Below, piece by piece: positions 17,770 through 26,601 of a DNA stretch of 64,000 nt (within the stretch, counting starts at the first letter, position 1; every line of letters begins with the position of its first letter). Under the pieces are notes generated by a model. That model worked only from the letters and a program-made list of their open reading frames with translations, ran no database searches and had not been told where the DNA came from. The DNA is taken from the NCBI RefSeq assembly GCF_000828085.3, contig NZ_JXCA02000016.1, positions 1-64,000 of the forward strand. The letters are read 5' to 3'. The translations under genes were made by a program, and so were the position numbers. The stretch comes from Scytonema tolypothrichoides VB-61278. GTDB taxonomy: Bacteria; Cyanobacteriota; Cyanobacteriia; Cyanobacteriales; Nostocaceae.

Positions 17770-18106
17770 TTTTCCATCATAGCAGTCCTTATGAGCAATG
17801 TTTTTCATGAGCGATTATTGAAAAATGTTGTTCATAAATTTGTTTGACATTAGACTGCAATATGTTGATAAAACCTTTGATCAAAAGTTATTTAAGCAAA
17901 TATTTATTCATAATTGAATTTCAATTTTTTTGATAAAAATAAAGTTTTTTATTCCGATAAATTGATAAATAAATATTATCGTGACAATGTATACCGGAAG
18001 ATTTTATTGTGAGTTTTAAAGTCCCCCTCTTGAAAGAGGAGTTAATGTGTTTGTTTTTTTAGGCTGGATTTAAGAAGAGTAAGACTGTTGTCAACTTGTT
18101 TCAACC

Positions 18107-18441
18107 TATGAAGACTCAACAAAAATCAGAAATAGACCAGCCAGTAAGTATAGATAAACACACGAAAGTAGAACCATCAGTCAAGGAAAGGAATTAAACA
18201 GTAAATCCGGGAGATGTTATTGCTGATAAGCGGCAAAACATTACAGAATTACAGAAAAAGCAAAGCAAATTGCTGTAGATTCACCGGATGTTACAGGTGA
18301 CTGGATTAAAGTTCCTACCTACTTTATTGTGGAATACCTAAATGGTGAAAAAAAGCACTTCACCATGTAAGGGATGCAAAGCAAATCTCTGATGTGATTC
18401 GACAAGCACGAGTTGACGAGAACGGAAATCGAATTTGGTGA
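18107..18441 (+). pseudogene. Decayed gene of unknown family upstream of transaldolase
   Basis: Coding-like pieces in different frames run in order: KTQQKSEIDQPVSIDKHTKV (from 18111), then TEKAKQIAVDSPDVTGDW with KVPTYFIVEYLNGEKKHFT, then RDAKQISDVIRQARVDENGN, ending at TGA 18439-18441. At least two frameshifts and one stop separate them. The last pieces look like the end of a soluble protein of perhaps 100 residues. I do not recognise it. The rest of the gap (17770-18106) is AT-rich and featureless. Confidence 0.4.
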
Positions 18442-18446
18442 TAAAA

Positions 18447-19595
18447 ATGGCAAGCAACCCGCTGTTAACAATAAAAGATTACGGTCAAAGTATCTGGATG
18501 GATAATTTGACTCGGGACTTGATTGAGTCTGGTGAACTCCAACGCATGATTTCGAGTCGGGGTATCCGTGGGATTACTTCTAACCCTGCGATTTTTGAAA
18601 AAGCGATTGCCGGAAATGCCCTCTATGATGCTGATATCGAAGCAGGAATTCGAGCAGGTTTACCTGTTTCTAAAATTTACGAATCCCTAATCTTTGAAGA
18701 TATCCGCAACGCTTGTGATATTTTCCGCCCTATCTACGAAGAGTCTGGAGGCTTGGATGGCTACGTTAGCATCGAAGTTCCTCCAACAATTGCCCACGAT
18801 ACGAAAGCTACGATTGACGAAGCGCAGCGATATTATCGCGAAATTGGGCGGGAAAATGTCATGATAAAAATTCCCGGTACTCTCAGCGGCGCACCAGCAG
18901 TAGAACAGGTGATTAGCGGCGGAATTAATGTCAACGTTACCCTACTGTTCTCGATTCAAAGCTATGAAGAGGCGGCTTGGGCATACATTCGAGGTTTGGA
19001 AGCAAGAGTTAAGAAAGGTCAAGATATTAGCAAAATAGCCTCTGTTGCTAGTTTCTTCCTCAGCCGAATTGACACTAAAGTTGACCAAATGGTTGAGGAA
19101 AGAATTAACACAATTGGCACTGAAGATTTAGCAATAAAAGCTCGCTTAGTTGCACTTAAAGGCAAAGTTGCAATTGCTAACGCTAAAATTGCTTACCAAA
19201 AATACAAAGAAATTATCCATAGTGAACGTTGGAAAGCCTTAGCAGACAAAGGAGCGAACGTACAGCGACTGCTGTGGGCTTCTACCAGTACCAAAGATCC
19301 TGCCTACAGCGATGTGATGTACGTCAACGAGTTAATAGGTTCGGATACCGTTAATACTCTACCCCCAGCCACAATAGAAGCCTGCGCGGATCACTGCGAC
19401 GTTGCTGATAGGCTTGAGACTGGGGTAAAAGAAGCATATCAGTTGATTGACAGTCTCAAAGATCCAGATATCAATATTAATCTGGATAAAGTGATGGATC
19501 TTGTCTTAGATGAAGGGATTGACAAATTCATTCAGCCCTATCAATCACTGATGGAATCAATGGAAGAAAAAGTCAAACAATTGTCTCCCGCTTAG
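18447..19595 (+). CDS. tal: Transaldolase
   Basis: 382 residues from ATG 18447 (a TTG at 18435 adds four residues). It transfers a dihydroxyacetone unit between sugar phosphates in the non-oxidative pentose phosphate pathway. The Schiff-base lysine lies in MIKIPGT, the N-terminal SIWMDNLTRDLI and GITSNPAIFEKAI are typical of the longer transaldolase class found in cyanobacteria and actinobacteria. It is not beside zwf/opcA, where the fbp-tal-zwf operon copy of heterocystous species sits, so it is either a second copy or a relocated one. A perfect palindrome follows the stop. Confidence 0.9.
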   Translation: MASNPLLTIKDYGQSIWMDNLTRDLIESGELQRMISSRGIRGITSNPAIFEKAIAGNALYDADIEAGIRAGLPVSKIYESLIFEDIRNACDIFRPIYEESGGLDGYVSIEVPPTIAHDTKATIDEAQRYYREIGRENVMIKIPGTLSGAPAVEQVISGGINVNVTLLFSIQSYEEAAWAYIRGLEARVKKGQDISKIASVASFFLSRIDTKVDQMVEERINTIGTEDLAIKARLVALKGKVAIANAKIAYQKYKEIIHSERWKALADKGANVQRLLWASTSTKDPAYSDVMYVNELIGSDTVNTLPPATIEACADHCDVADRLETGVKEAYQLIDSLKDPDININLDKVMDLVLDEGIDKFIQPYQSLMESMEEKVKQLSPA

Positions 19596-19610
19596 TTGTG
19601 CAATATATAG

Positions 19611-19642
19611 ATGTAGAGACGTAGCATGCTACGTCTCTACAT
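19611..19642. terminator. Perfect 32-bp palindrome after tal
   Basis: ATGTAGAGACGTAGCA is followed immediately by its exact complement, ending at 19642, 15 bases after the tal stop. It could terminate tal, and, being symmetrical, the convergent gene too. The GTAGAGACG arm also forms the hairpin at 33438-33466, so it may be a dispersed repeat. Confidence 0.5.
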
Positions 19643-19849
19643 TATTCTTATTTATATTCCAATACGGTTCAGTTAAGAGAATGGTAGGTTGGGTAGAGCG
19701 GAGCGCGAAACCCAACAAACGTGTGATATTGTTGGGTTTCGTTCCTCAAACGCCAGACGCCTACGGAGGGAAACCCTCCTGCAGCGCTGGCTCCCCAACC
19801 TACGCCTGGACTCACCTGCTACGTCTCTACATTATTCTTATTTATATTC
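19627..19849. repeat. 33-bp direct repeats flanking a GGTTGGGT-type palindromic repeat
   Basis: The same 33 bases, starting TGCTACGTCTCTACATTATT, occur at 19627-19659 and 19817-19849. Between them is a 157-base segment with GTAGGTTGGG, AACCCAACA, TGTTGGGTTTCG and CCCAACCTACG, a mirrored repeat type common in cyanobacterial intergenic DNA. The second 33-mer forms the last codons of the HglS-like gene. Confidence 0.65.
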
Positions 19850-20751
19850 AATCGCGTCATTTCAAACAACTGCTTGGCATTCCTTCCTAAAAAACCATCA
19901 AACAGCACTTGTTGACCTGGTTCCACTTCTATCATATGGCGCTGGGCAATTTCATAGTAGGCATAAGTCCAAGGAAGTTGAATTTCTACATCTACATTAT
20001 CTTCTAAGACTGTAACAACTTCAGTAACTGCTTGAGTTGCCGTTTGCCGCAAACCACTAGCAACGTCTCCCTCAATTTCAGCTTTCATTGGCACACCCAA
20101 GTTAGCTAAACCACGAGCAGTAGTTTCAATATCTGGGTATTTTGGGGTATTCTGACGATTAACGTAGCCTGTAAAGTGGTTGACAGCATAACCGTGCAGC
20201 AGCACCCAAGCACCATACTGAGTGACGTTGTTCACTTCTTCCACTACAGAACGCCGGGGAGGTTGCCAAGGGCACGTAAAGATTCTATGGAGTTCTTTGG
20301 CAAGGCGTTTAGTCTTAGTAGCGAATGTCTGGAGAATTGCTGAAGAATGAAATAAATTCACGCCGGAAACAGTTTGTTGGATGAGGTGGACAGTCTTTTC
20401 TGGCAATTCATCGACAATCAACTCGCTAATAAACAACTTCGGTAAATCAAATTCCTCTTGCTGAGGATGGCGATAGTGACGGGCGTAAAGATGGGTTTCT
20501 GGAAAAGAGTATTCCCCAGCCGCTTCGTAACCCAAAGCCTCAGCAAGCTGTCCTAAGTAGTCAATACCTAAATTAACCTTACCCTGTGGACTGTCTATCT
20601 CCATTCGTAAAGACCGAAAAGCAATGTGATCATTAGCAACAGTCCCACCCGCATCAGTGATCATTTGTGCGTAGGTGCGGGCATAACTCACCCGGATGCT
20701 GTAATCTTGCCAAAGTAATTCCCAAAGATGACGAGCAATTTCGGGGTTCAT
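19819..20751 (-). CDS. HglS/DUF1338-like 2-oxoadipate dioxygenase/decarboxylase family protein
   Basis: A 310-residue soluble protein of the DUF1338 family. Characterised members are Fe(II)-dependent enzymes with a vicinal-oxygen-chelate fold that convert 2-oxoadipate to 2-hydroxyglutarate in lysine breakdown. Visible features include VANDHIAFRSL with a metal-ligand His near 62 and YAVNHFTGYV with another His near 195; a Glu ligand follows late in the protein. The last ten residues come from a repeated DNA segment and may not be original. Whether cyanobacterial members act on 2-oxoadipate is untested as far as I know. Confidence 0.75.
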   Translation of the reverse strand: MNPEIARHLWELLWQDYSIRVSYARTYAQMITDAGGTVANDHIAFRSLRMEIDSPQGKVNLGIDYLGQLAEALGYEAAGEYSFPETHLYARHYRHPQQEEFDLPKLFISELIVDELPEKTVHLIQQTVSGVNLFHSSAILQTFATKTKRLAKELHRIFTCPWQPPRRSVVEEVNNVTQYGAWVLLHGYAVNHFTGYVNRQNTPKYPDIETTARGLANLGVPMKAEIEGDVASGLRQTATQAVTEVVTVLEDNVDVEIQLPWTYAYYEIAQRHMIEVEPGQQVLFDGFLGRNAKQLFEMTRLNINKNNVET

Positions 20752-20870
20752 GGTGTTTGGTGGCGATGCATATCAAACTTTATGATAACTCTGGCAAGGA
20801 TGCAAAGCCCTATACTAAACAGCCTTCCCACCAAAAGAATACTTTCTTTTGTTATTGAGGTTTCGCTATC

Positions 20871-21122
20871 TTGTAAAGTTTTGTAACAAAAGAGAGAACT
20901 TTGTTCTACTCCAACAGAAGAACATATAGAACCAACACTAATCCAAATATCACGCTAAGTGATATTCATTTTGAGCTGCGTTCCGTGACGGCAGAGATAT
21001 AGCAGAAATGCTATATCCTCTGTCTTACTTATCAAGTACCAGCCGCAGTATCAGTTATCAGTTATCACTGTTTACTGTTCACTGTTCACTGTTTGAACAG
21101 TCTCACTGTTTCTGGGGTATTG
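20871..21122 (+). promoter_or_regulatory. Leader copy A, upstream of the DUF2207 gene
   Basis: This segment starts TTGTAAAGTTTTGTAAC, contains a hairpin at 20992-21022 (CAGAGATATAGCA gaaa TGCTATATCCTCTG) and ends in STRR units and GTCTCACTGTTTCTGG. It is closely matched by copy B at 22292-22508. The pairing of both copies with gene starts suggests a shared promoter or structured 5' leader; a large duplicated repeat is the alternative. A ribosome-binding site is 10 bases before the ATG at 21183. Confidence 0.5.
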
Positions 21123-21182
21123 GGGACTTGCAATATTTTTTGACACTCCCCCTAAAGGCGATATTGCTAGAAGAGAAAAGCT

Positions 21183-22256
21183 ATGAAGAAACGCCTGATT
21201 AAACGAATCATTTTTCCATCAATCGCTTTCTTTGTTGGATTTTTGATCACGCTTACTCATGTTGCTGCACAAGAAGTGCCATTTTACTGGGATTCTTTGA
21301 ATGTCAACATTGATGTTCAAACAAACGGAGATATGTTAATCACGGAAAGGCAAAAATATGTCTTCAAAGCAGACTACACTAATCAACGGTTTCGCTATAT
21401 TCCCTTGGATAAGGTCGATGAAATTAGGGAAGTGACGGTTCAAGAAAATGATCAGACGATTCCTAGTCAAACCGGGATTGAAAATAATCAATTTTGGATT
21501 CGTTGGAAACATGAATTAAAACCGCCGCAAGTGCATACCTTTGTCCTGAAGTATCGCGTGGTTGGGGGATTACACGTGGATGATCAGAACACTCAGGTTT
21601 ATTGGAAAGCCATTTTTGCTGATCGCAAAGCGCCTATTCAGGCGGCAACGGTTCAAGTGCAATTACCGGAATCTTTGTCGGGTAAAGTTCTCTCTTTTAC
21701 AAATTTTGGTGCGAGTGCGATCGCTCGTCAAGTCAATCCTACAACCTTTGAGTTTGTTGCAAATCAGTCTATTCAACCTGAACAAGAATTAGAAGTTCAG
21801 ATCACATTCCCTAGCGACATCCTCAATGTATCTCAACCTAAGTGGCAACAAGGCAACTTCTTTAACTTCAATTCTTGGATCTTTGTTGTGTTCTTTCTGC
21901 CGTTCCCTATTATTTGCCTCGCTAATTTCATGAAAAATCGACGCTGTCCTCAATGCAAAACGTTCAACCTTAAACGGACTCAAGAAATTTTAGTTCCAGC
22001 AACCACTAGTCATTCAGGAAGGCGCAGAATGATCTGCCACTGTGAAAACTGCTCTTATCATCACGAGTATGAAGAAAACATTCCAGTAATTAGCAATGAT
22101 GGCGGTGGTGGTGGCGGCAATAATTACGGTGGCTATGGTGGCAGTGATTACGGTGGCGGTGGTTACGATGGCGGTGGCGGTGGTTACGATGGCGGTGGCG
22201 GTGGTTACGGTGGCGGTGGTGGTTGCGATGGCGGTGGCGGTGGTGGTGGTGGCTGA
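21183..22256 (+). CDS. DUF2207-like membrane protein with zinc ribbon and glycine-rich tail
   Basis: 357 residues. A signal peptide (1-30) is followed by a DUF2207-like extracytoplasmic domain (31-225; FYWDSLNVNIDVQTNGDMLI is characteristic), a membrane span near 235-258, a zinc ribbon with CPQC and CHCENC pairs (near 260-290), and a tail of about 50 residues that is nearly all Gly with Tyr and Asp. The tail DNA is a GGTGGC microsatellite. Function of the family is unknown. The downstream NfeD/SPFH genes have the same leader, suggesting co-expression. Confidence 0.72.
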   Translation: MKKRLIKRIIFPSIAFFVGFLITLTHVAAQEVPFYWDSLNVNIDVQTNGDMLITERQKYVFKADYTNQRFRYIPLDKVDEIREVTVQENDQTIPSQTGIENNQFWIRWKHELKPPQVHTFVLKYRVVGGLHVDDQNTQVYWKAIFADRKAPIQAATVQVQLPESLSGKVLSFTNFGASAIARQVNPTTFEFVANQSIQPEQELEVQITFPSDILNVSQPKWQQGNFFNFNSWIFVVFFLPFPIICLANFMKNRRCPQCKTFNLKRTQEILVPATTSHSGRRRMICHCENCSYHHEYEENIPVISNDGGGGGGNNYGGYGGSDYGGGGYDGGGGGYDGGGGGYGGGGGCDGGGGGGGG

Positions 22257-22291
22257 AATAGTCTCTTACTTTTTCTCGAAAAAAAACTCAA

Positions 22292-22508
22292 TTGTAAAGT
22301 TCTGTAACAAAAGAGAGAATTTTGTTCCACTCCAACTGAAGAACATATATACCAAGGCTCCAAATGTAATATTCATTTTGAGCTGCGTTCCATGACGGCA
22401 GAGATATGGCATTTCTGCTATATCCTCTGTCTTACTTATCAGTTATCAGTTATCAGTTACCAGTGATCACTGTTAACTGTTTGAACAGTCTCACTGTTTC
22501 TGGTGTAT
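22292..22508 (+). promoter_or_regulatory. Leader copy B, upstream of the NfeD/SPFH genes
   Basis: Same order of blocks as copy A. Its hairpin (22399-22429) is CAGAGATATGGCA tttc TGCTATATCCTCTG: the loop differs from copy A and one stem position is G-U instead of A-U, so pairing is kept. STRR units TATCAGT fill 22436-22460. Confidence 0.5.
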
Positions 22509-22627
22509 TGATAATAGCAACATTTTATGAAAGTTCAACCAGCAGAGTTATACAAAAGCACTTCAAGAGGATTGTCTTGAAATGAAAAGTTTGAATTTGG
22601 ATTTACTCATCAACTGGACAGGAGGAA

Positions 22628-22948
22628 ATGAAAAACTTAATCCTGATAATTGCGGGTATTGCAATTGCTGTGGGGATTGTCGGTGGTGTATTAATAGTTG
22701 GATTAATTTCTCTCCAACGACGACGCCAAGTAGTAGATAGCTTGGTACGTAGTGATAATATCATCGGTTGTTTTGGAACGGTGGAAATTCCTTTGAATTA
22801 CAACAGTCCCGGAAAGGTGCGTGTTAATCTCAAAGGTTCTTTAGTAGATTTTGTTGCCTTTACTGACGAAACTCAACAACTTCATCAAGGTGATCGTGTC
22901 GTTGTTGTTGGCATGAAGGGCAATAAAGTATGGGTGGTGTCTGTGTAG
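22628..22948 (+). CDS. NfeD-like OB-fold membrane protein
   Basis: A 106-residue protein with one N-terminal membrane span (4-30) and a C-terminal five-stranded OB-fold, seen as GCFGTVEIPLNYNSPGKVRV to VVVVGMKGNKVWVVSV. NfeD proteins are encoded beside SPFH/flotillin-type proteins and bind them in the membrane. Two SPFH genes follow in the same direction. This is the short NfeD form without the protease domain. The ribosome-binding site GGAGG is 5 bases before ATG. Confidence 0.8.
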   Translation: MKNLILIIAGIAIAVGIVGGVLIVGLISLQRRRQVVDSLVRSDNIIGCFGTVEIPLNYNSPGKVRVNLKGSLVDFVAFTDETQQLHQGDRVVVVGMKGNKVWVVSV

Positions 22949-23032
22949 AAAGTGAGGTAAGTAGGGGAAAAATAACACCAAACACCATGCAATAGAAAGC
23001 AACAAGTAACCACTAATTACTAACTACTAACT

Positions 23033-24382
23033 ATGAAAATTCAGCAAAACATAGCGACGGTGCCAGTAGCACAAATTAATATCGACACACCTACTAATAG
23101 GAATAACAATGGTGTTGAAGGACTACTTTTTAGCAGTATCCCCATTGCAGTTTCTATCTTTAGCGCTGTTGTATTTGTATGGTTCGTTAAGTCTTTTTTG
23201 TGTATCTGCAAACCCAATGAAGTATTGGTTCTTTCTGGACGTAGGTGGCGTACTCAGGATGGACAAGAAGTCGGTTATCGAGTGCTATTAGGTGGACGCG
23301 CTATTCGTATTCCGATTGTGGAAACTGTTAAGCGTATGGATGTCACCACTATGCCGGTACGGGTGGAGGTACGCAATGCTTACGCCAAGGGGGGAACACC
23401 TTTAAATATCCAAGCAATTGCCAATGTGAAAATTTCCACAGATCCGGGAGTTGTGGGTAATGCTATTGAACGCTTTTTGGATCGCGATCGCTCAGAATTA
23501 ACTCGTGTCTCTCGCGAAACTCTAGAAGGTTATCTCCGGGGTGTCGTCGCCACCCTCACACCTGAAGAACTGAATGAAGATCGCCTGAGTTTTGCTCACC
23601 GTATCGCCTCTGATGTCAGCCGCGACCTTACCAAACTAGGATTACAACTCGACACCTTAAAAATTCAAAGTGTTTCTGATGATGTAGATTATCTCAAATC
23701 TTGGGGACGCAAGCAAATTGCTCTTGTGGTGAAAAATGCGGAAATTGCGGAATCAAATGCGATCGCCCAAGCAGAACAAATAGAAGCCCAATGTGAAGAA
23801 CACGCCCAAGTCGCCAAAACCCAAGACAGAATTATTGTGCTGGAGAAAGAAAACGAACTCCGCACAATCAAGGCAAAGCTAGAACAAAAAGCCCGCTCTG
23901 AAGAAGAGATTACCACAGCAGCTGCTCAAGAAAAGAAGGCAAAAGCTGAACAAGTCTTGCAAGCACTACGTTCAGAATTAGAACGCTTGCGCTTACAAGC
24001 AGATGAAGTCCTCCCAGCCCAAGCCCAACGCCAAGCCCAAGAACTCCGCGCCAAAGGAGAAGCCGCCCCCTTGGAAGAAAATGCTAAAGCCGCAGCTTTA
24101 GTTAACGATATTCTCTCCCAAGTTTGGCAGCAAACCGGAACAGATGCTTCCAAATTATTCCTAATCCAACAAATTGAAACTGTACTCCCTGAAGCAGTGC
24201 AGATTCCCAAGCGCATTCAACTCAAAAAAGTAAACGTGATTGACAACGGTGATGGAAAATCTTTAGCCAGCTTAGTCAACGTTTATCCCGAAATCGTGCT
24301 TCAGTTCCTAGAAAGTGTTAATAAAACCCTTGGTATTGATGTCACAGGAACTCTGAATCAAACAGTGAACAGTAAACAGTGA
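23033..24382 (+). CDS. SPFH-domain (flotillin-like) protein 1
   Basis: 449 residues. A membrane hairpin or span at 31-55 (SIPIAVSIFSAVVFVWFVKS) leads to the SPFH domain (60-225; CKPNEVLVLSGRRWRTQDGQ), then a long Ala/Glu/Gln coiled coil (230-360) typical of flotillins, and a C-terminal domain. Flotillins oligomerise on the cytoplasmic face of the membrane and organise microdomains. It lies 84 bases after nfeD. The last few codons (LNQTVNSKQ) are read from an STRR array of AACAGTGA units, so the repeat has replaced or extended the natural C terminus. Confidence 0.85.
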   Translation: MKIQQNIATVPVAQINIDTPTNRNNNGVEGLLFSSIPIAVSIFSAVVFVWFVKSFLCICKPNEVLVLSGRRWRTQDGQEVGYRVLLGGRAIRIPIVETVKRMDVTTMPVRVEVRNAYAKGGTPLNIQAIANVKISTDPGVVGNAIERFLDRDRSELTRVSRETLEGYLRGVVATLTPEELNEDRLSFAHRIASDVSRDLTKLGLQLDTLKIQSVSDDVDYLKSWGRKQIALVVKNAEIAESNAIAQAEQIEAQCEEHAQVAKTQDRIIVLEKENELRTIKAKLEQKARSEEEITTAAAQEKKAKAEQVLQALRSELERLRLQADEVLPAQAQRQAQELRAKGEAAPLEENAKAAALVNDILSQVWQQTGTDASKLFLIQQIETVLPEAVQIPKRIQLKKVNVIDNGDGKSLASLVNVYPEIVLQFLESVNKTLGIDVTGTLNQTVNSKQ

Positions 24383-24474
24383 ACAGTCAACAGTAAACAG
24401 GTAATTGCGGAGATTTTCAAGCAGCTACCTACGCAGTCAAAACTGATAACTGATAACTGATAACTGATAACTGT
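24360..24474. repeat. STRR arrays between the two SPFH genes
   Basis: Units of AACAGTG/AACAGTA (24360-24402) and of ACTGATA (24440-24474). The first array overlaps the 3' end of the upstream SPFH gene. There is no spacer structure, so this is not a CRISPR. Confidence 0.75.
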
Positions 24475-24516
24475 TTTAATGTTCTACAAATTACACTTGA
24501 ATTCGGGAGAAAGATT

Positions 24517-25788
24517 ATGGAAATTATCGCTTTACTACTAGGAATTTTTGGTACTGGAACTGCCGCCGGTTGGTGGGTCATTCGTAACTTATACTATATT
24601 TGTCAACCAAGCGAAGTACTGATTTTCGCTGGTAGTCGCACTTCTCTTGATGATGGAAGTTCGGTTGGATACCGCTTAGTGAAAGGAGGTAGTAGGATTC
24701 AAACCCCGTTATTAGAGAAAACTTTCCGCATGGATTTGACAAACATGATTATTGAGTTGCGGGTATCAAATGCATACTCAAAAGGCGGAATTCCCCTGAC
24801 AGTAGAAGGAGTCGCAAATATCAAAATTGCTGGAGAAGAACCGACAATTTACAATGCGATCGAGCGACTGTTGGGTAAAAGCCGCAAAGATATAGAACAG
24901 TTGGCAAAGGACACCCTGGAGGGAAATCTGCGGGGAGTCTTGGCAAATCTGACGCCAGAACAGGTGAATGAAGATAAAATAGCCTTCGCTAAAACCTTAC
25001 TTGAGGAAGCTGAAGACGATTTGGAAAAGCTGGGATTGGTACTAGACAACTTGCAAATTAAGAATATTTTCGATGAGGTGCGCTATCTGGATTCTATTGG
25101 ACGCAAGCAGCAGGCAGAATTGTTGCGAGATGCGCGCATAGCAGAAGCCGAAGCGAAAGCTGAGGCGATAATTAAAGTTTCAGAAAACAACCGCATTACC
25201 AAACTCAAACAAATTGAACGGGATTTGGAAATTGCCAAAGCAGACGCGGAACGCAGAGTTAGAGATACTCTGACAAAGCGGACTGCTATGATTGCAGAGG
25301 TAGAAGCGGTTGTCAATGCCCAAGTAGCAAAGGTACAGGCAGAAGTTGGGGTGCAAACCGAACGCATCAAACAGGTAGAAAACCAGTTACAAGCTGATGT
25401 GGTTGCACCAGCAGAGGCAGAATCCCAAAGGGCGATCGCCAAAGCAAAAGGAGATGCAGCCCGTATTGTAGAAGAAGGTAAAGCCCAAGCAGCGGGGACG
25501 CAGTATCTCGCCGAATCTTGGCAAAACGCTGGTGTATCTGCCCGAGAAATCTTCATCTATCAAAAACTAGAACCATTGTTGCGCATGTTGGCTGCAGGAG
25601 TACCAGAGGTACGCGTAGACAATTTGACTGTCATTGATGCTACAAATGGTGGTAGTGTTCCTAAAATGGCGTCTTTCTTAGAGCAGTTACGGCAGACGAC
25701 TGGTGTTGATGTTACCAAAGTTATCAATCAACTTAAGTCTGAAGACAAAAATAGCAAGTACGAAATCAGATCACATCTGGATAAGTAG
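24517..25788 (+). CDS. SPFH-domain (flotillin-like) protein 2
   Basis: 423 residues, a paralogue of the preceding protein with the same order: N-terminal span (1-24), SPFH domain (CQPSEVLIFAGSRTSLDDGS near 30-50), a coiled coil rich in Ala-Glu repeats (210-330) and a C-terminal oligomerisation region. Both share VRYLDSIGRKQ/VDYLKSWGRKQ type motifs. Two different flotillin-like subunits in one operon could form hetero-oligomers, as FloT/FloA-type pairs do. A good AGAAAG ribosome-binding site precedes ATG 24517. Confidence 0.85.
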   Translation: MEIIALLLGIFGTGTAAGWWVIRNLYYICQPSEVLIFAGSRTSLDDGSSVGYRLVKGGSRIQTPLLEKTFRMDLTNMIIELRVSNAYSKGGIPLTVEGVANIKIAGEEPTIYNAIERLLGKSRKDIEQLAKDTLEGNLRGVLANLTPEQVNEDKIAFAKTLLEEAEDDLEKLGLVLDNLQIKNIFDEVRYLDSIGRKQQAELLRDARIAEAEAKAEAIIKVSENNRITKLKQIERDLEIAKADAERRVRDTLTKRTAMIAEVEAVVNAQVAKVQAEVGVQTERIKQVENQLQADVVAPAEAESQRAIAKAKGDAARIVEEGKAQAAGTQYLAESWQNAGVSAREIFIYQKLEPLLRMLAAGVPEVRVDNLTVIDATNGGSVPKMASFLEQLRQTTGVDVTKVINQLKSEDKNSKYEIRSHLDK

Positions 25789-25793
25789 CCTTC

Positions 25794-25850
25794 AAACAGT
25801 GAACAGTTAACAGTGAACAGTGAACAGTTAACAGTGATAACTGATAACTG
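25794..25850. repeat. STRR array after the second SPFH gene
   Basis: AACAGTGA/AACAGTTA and ATAACTG units, as in the previous arrays. It separates the SPFH operon from the sigma-like gene. Confidence 0.75.
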
Positions 25851-25918
25851 ATACTGCGCTTCCTTGATAACTGATACCAGGTAATCCTGAACAATCAAAT
25901 CAGACTGACGATAACAGT

Positions 25919-26584
25919 ATGGATGAATTAGAAGCACAAATCCTCCAACTTGTTCAAGAAACCTGTCAGCATCCGAGAGGTAGCATTGAACGTCAAAAAG
26001 GATTGCACAAACTTTTTTTACTAATTCAAAAAACAGGTAAACTGTTGCGGGGTACGGGTGTACCTGATGCGGAGGAAGCATTACAAAAAACCTGGCTATA
26101 TTTTTGCCGCAATCTTTGCGAGGCTTCTACCGCTGAGGAACCCTACAATTTAAAAAAAGGTAGTGTCATAACATGGCTCAACGGGTATTTGAAGTACAGG
26201 TTAGAAGATAGTCGTAGGGTTGGTAGTAATAATACAATTCGTCCCATACAAGATCAAAATGGTGAAGAACTAGACCCAGTAAATTTAATTCCAGCACGAC
26301 CGGAAGCACCACCCATACTAGAAGAAATTCAGGAATGGTTAAAAAAAGAAGCCAATAATTTGCGTCGCATCCACATACAAGATCGCCCAGATATCAACTG
26401 TCTAGTCTTGATTGAACGTCGCTTACCACCCGAAACTTCTTGGAAATATCTATCTGACGAATTCGGCGTATCCATACCCACCCTCAGCGGTTTCTATCAA
26501 CGTCAGTGTTTTCCCCGCCTTCTTAACTTTGGCAAATCCCAAGGTTATATTAACAGCGAAGGTTATTTGAATATCGAGTCCTAA
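25919..26584 (+). CDS. Sigma-70-like protein of the cyanobacterial CHAT/DUF1822 loci
   Basis: 221 residues, predicted to be all helical. The N-terminal half resembles sigma region 2 (DAEEALQKTWLYFCRNLCEA; SVITWLNGYLKYRLEDSRR). A C-terminal helix-turn-helix like region 4 is seen in TSWKYLSDEFGVSIPTLSGF. In filamentous cyanobacteria such ECF-like proteins are repeatedly found just before a DUF1822 protein and a CHAT protein, as here. Whether it binds RNA polymerase is not shown. The gap to the next start is 17 bases, indicating an operon. ATG 25919 is the only good start. Confidence 0.72.
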   Translation: MDELEAQILQLVQETCQHPRGSIERQKGLHKLFLLIQKTGKLLRGTGVPDAEEALQKTWLYFCRNLCEASTAEEPYNLKKGSVITWLNGYLKYRLEDSRRVGSNNTIRPIQDQNGEELDPVNLIPARPEAPPILEEIQEWLKKEANNLRRIHIQDRPDINCLVLIERRLPPETSWKYLSDEFGVSIPTLSGFYQRQCFPRLLNFGKSQGYINSEGYLNIES

Positions 26585-26601
26585 TTTTTGAATCTACGGC
26601 T

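Noticed and set aside
22096-22395. Val/Ala-rich 99-codon frame
   Set aside because: It is the +1 reading of the GGTGGC tract that encodes the glycine-rich tail of the DUF2207 protein.
24360-24474. Regular short repeats that could be taken for a CRISPR array
   Set aside because: Units are seven bases in direct tandem with no unique spacers; they are STRRs. No cas genes are in the window.
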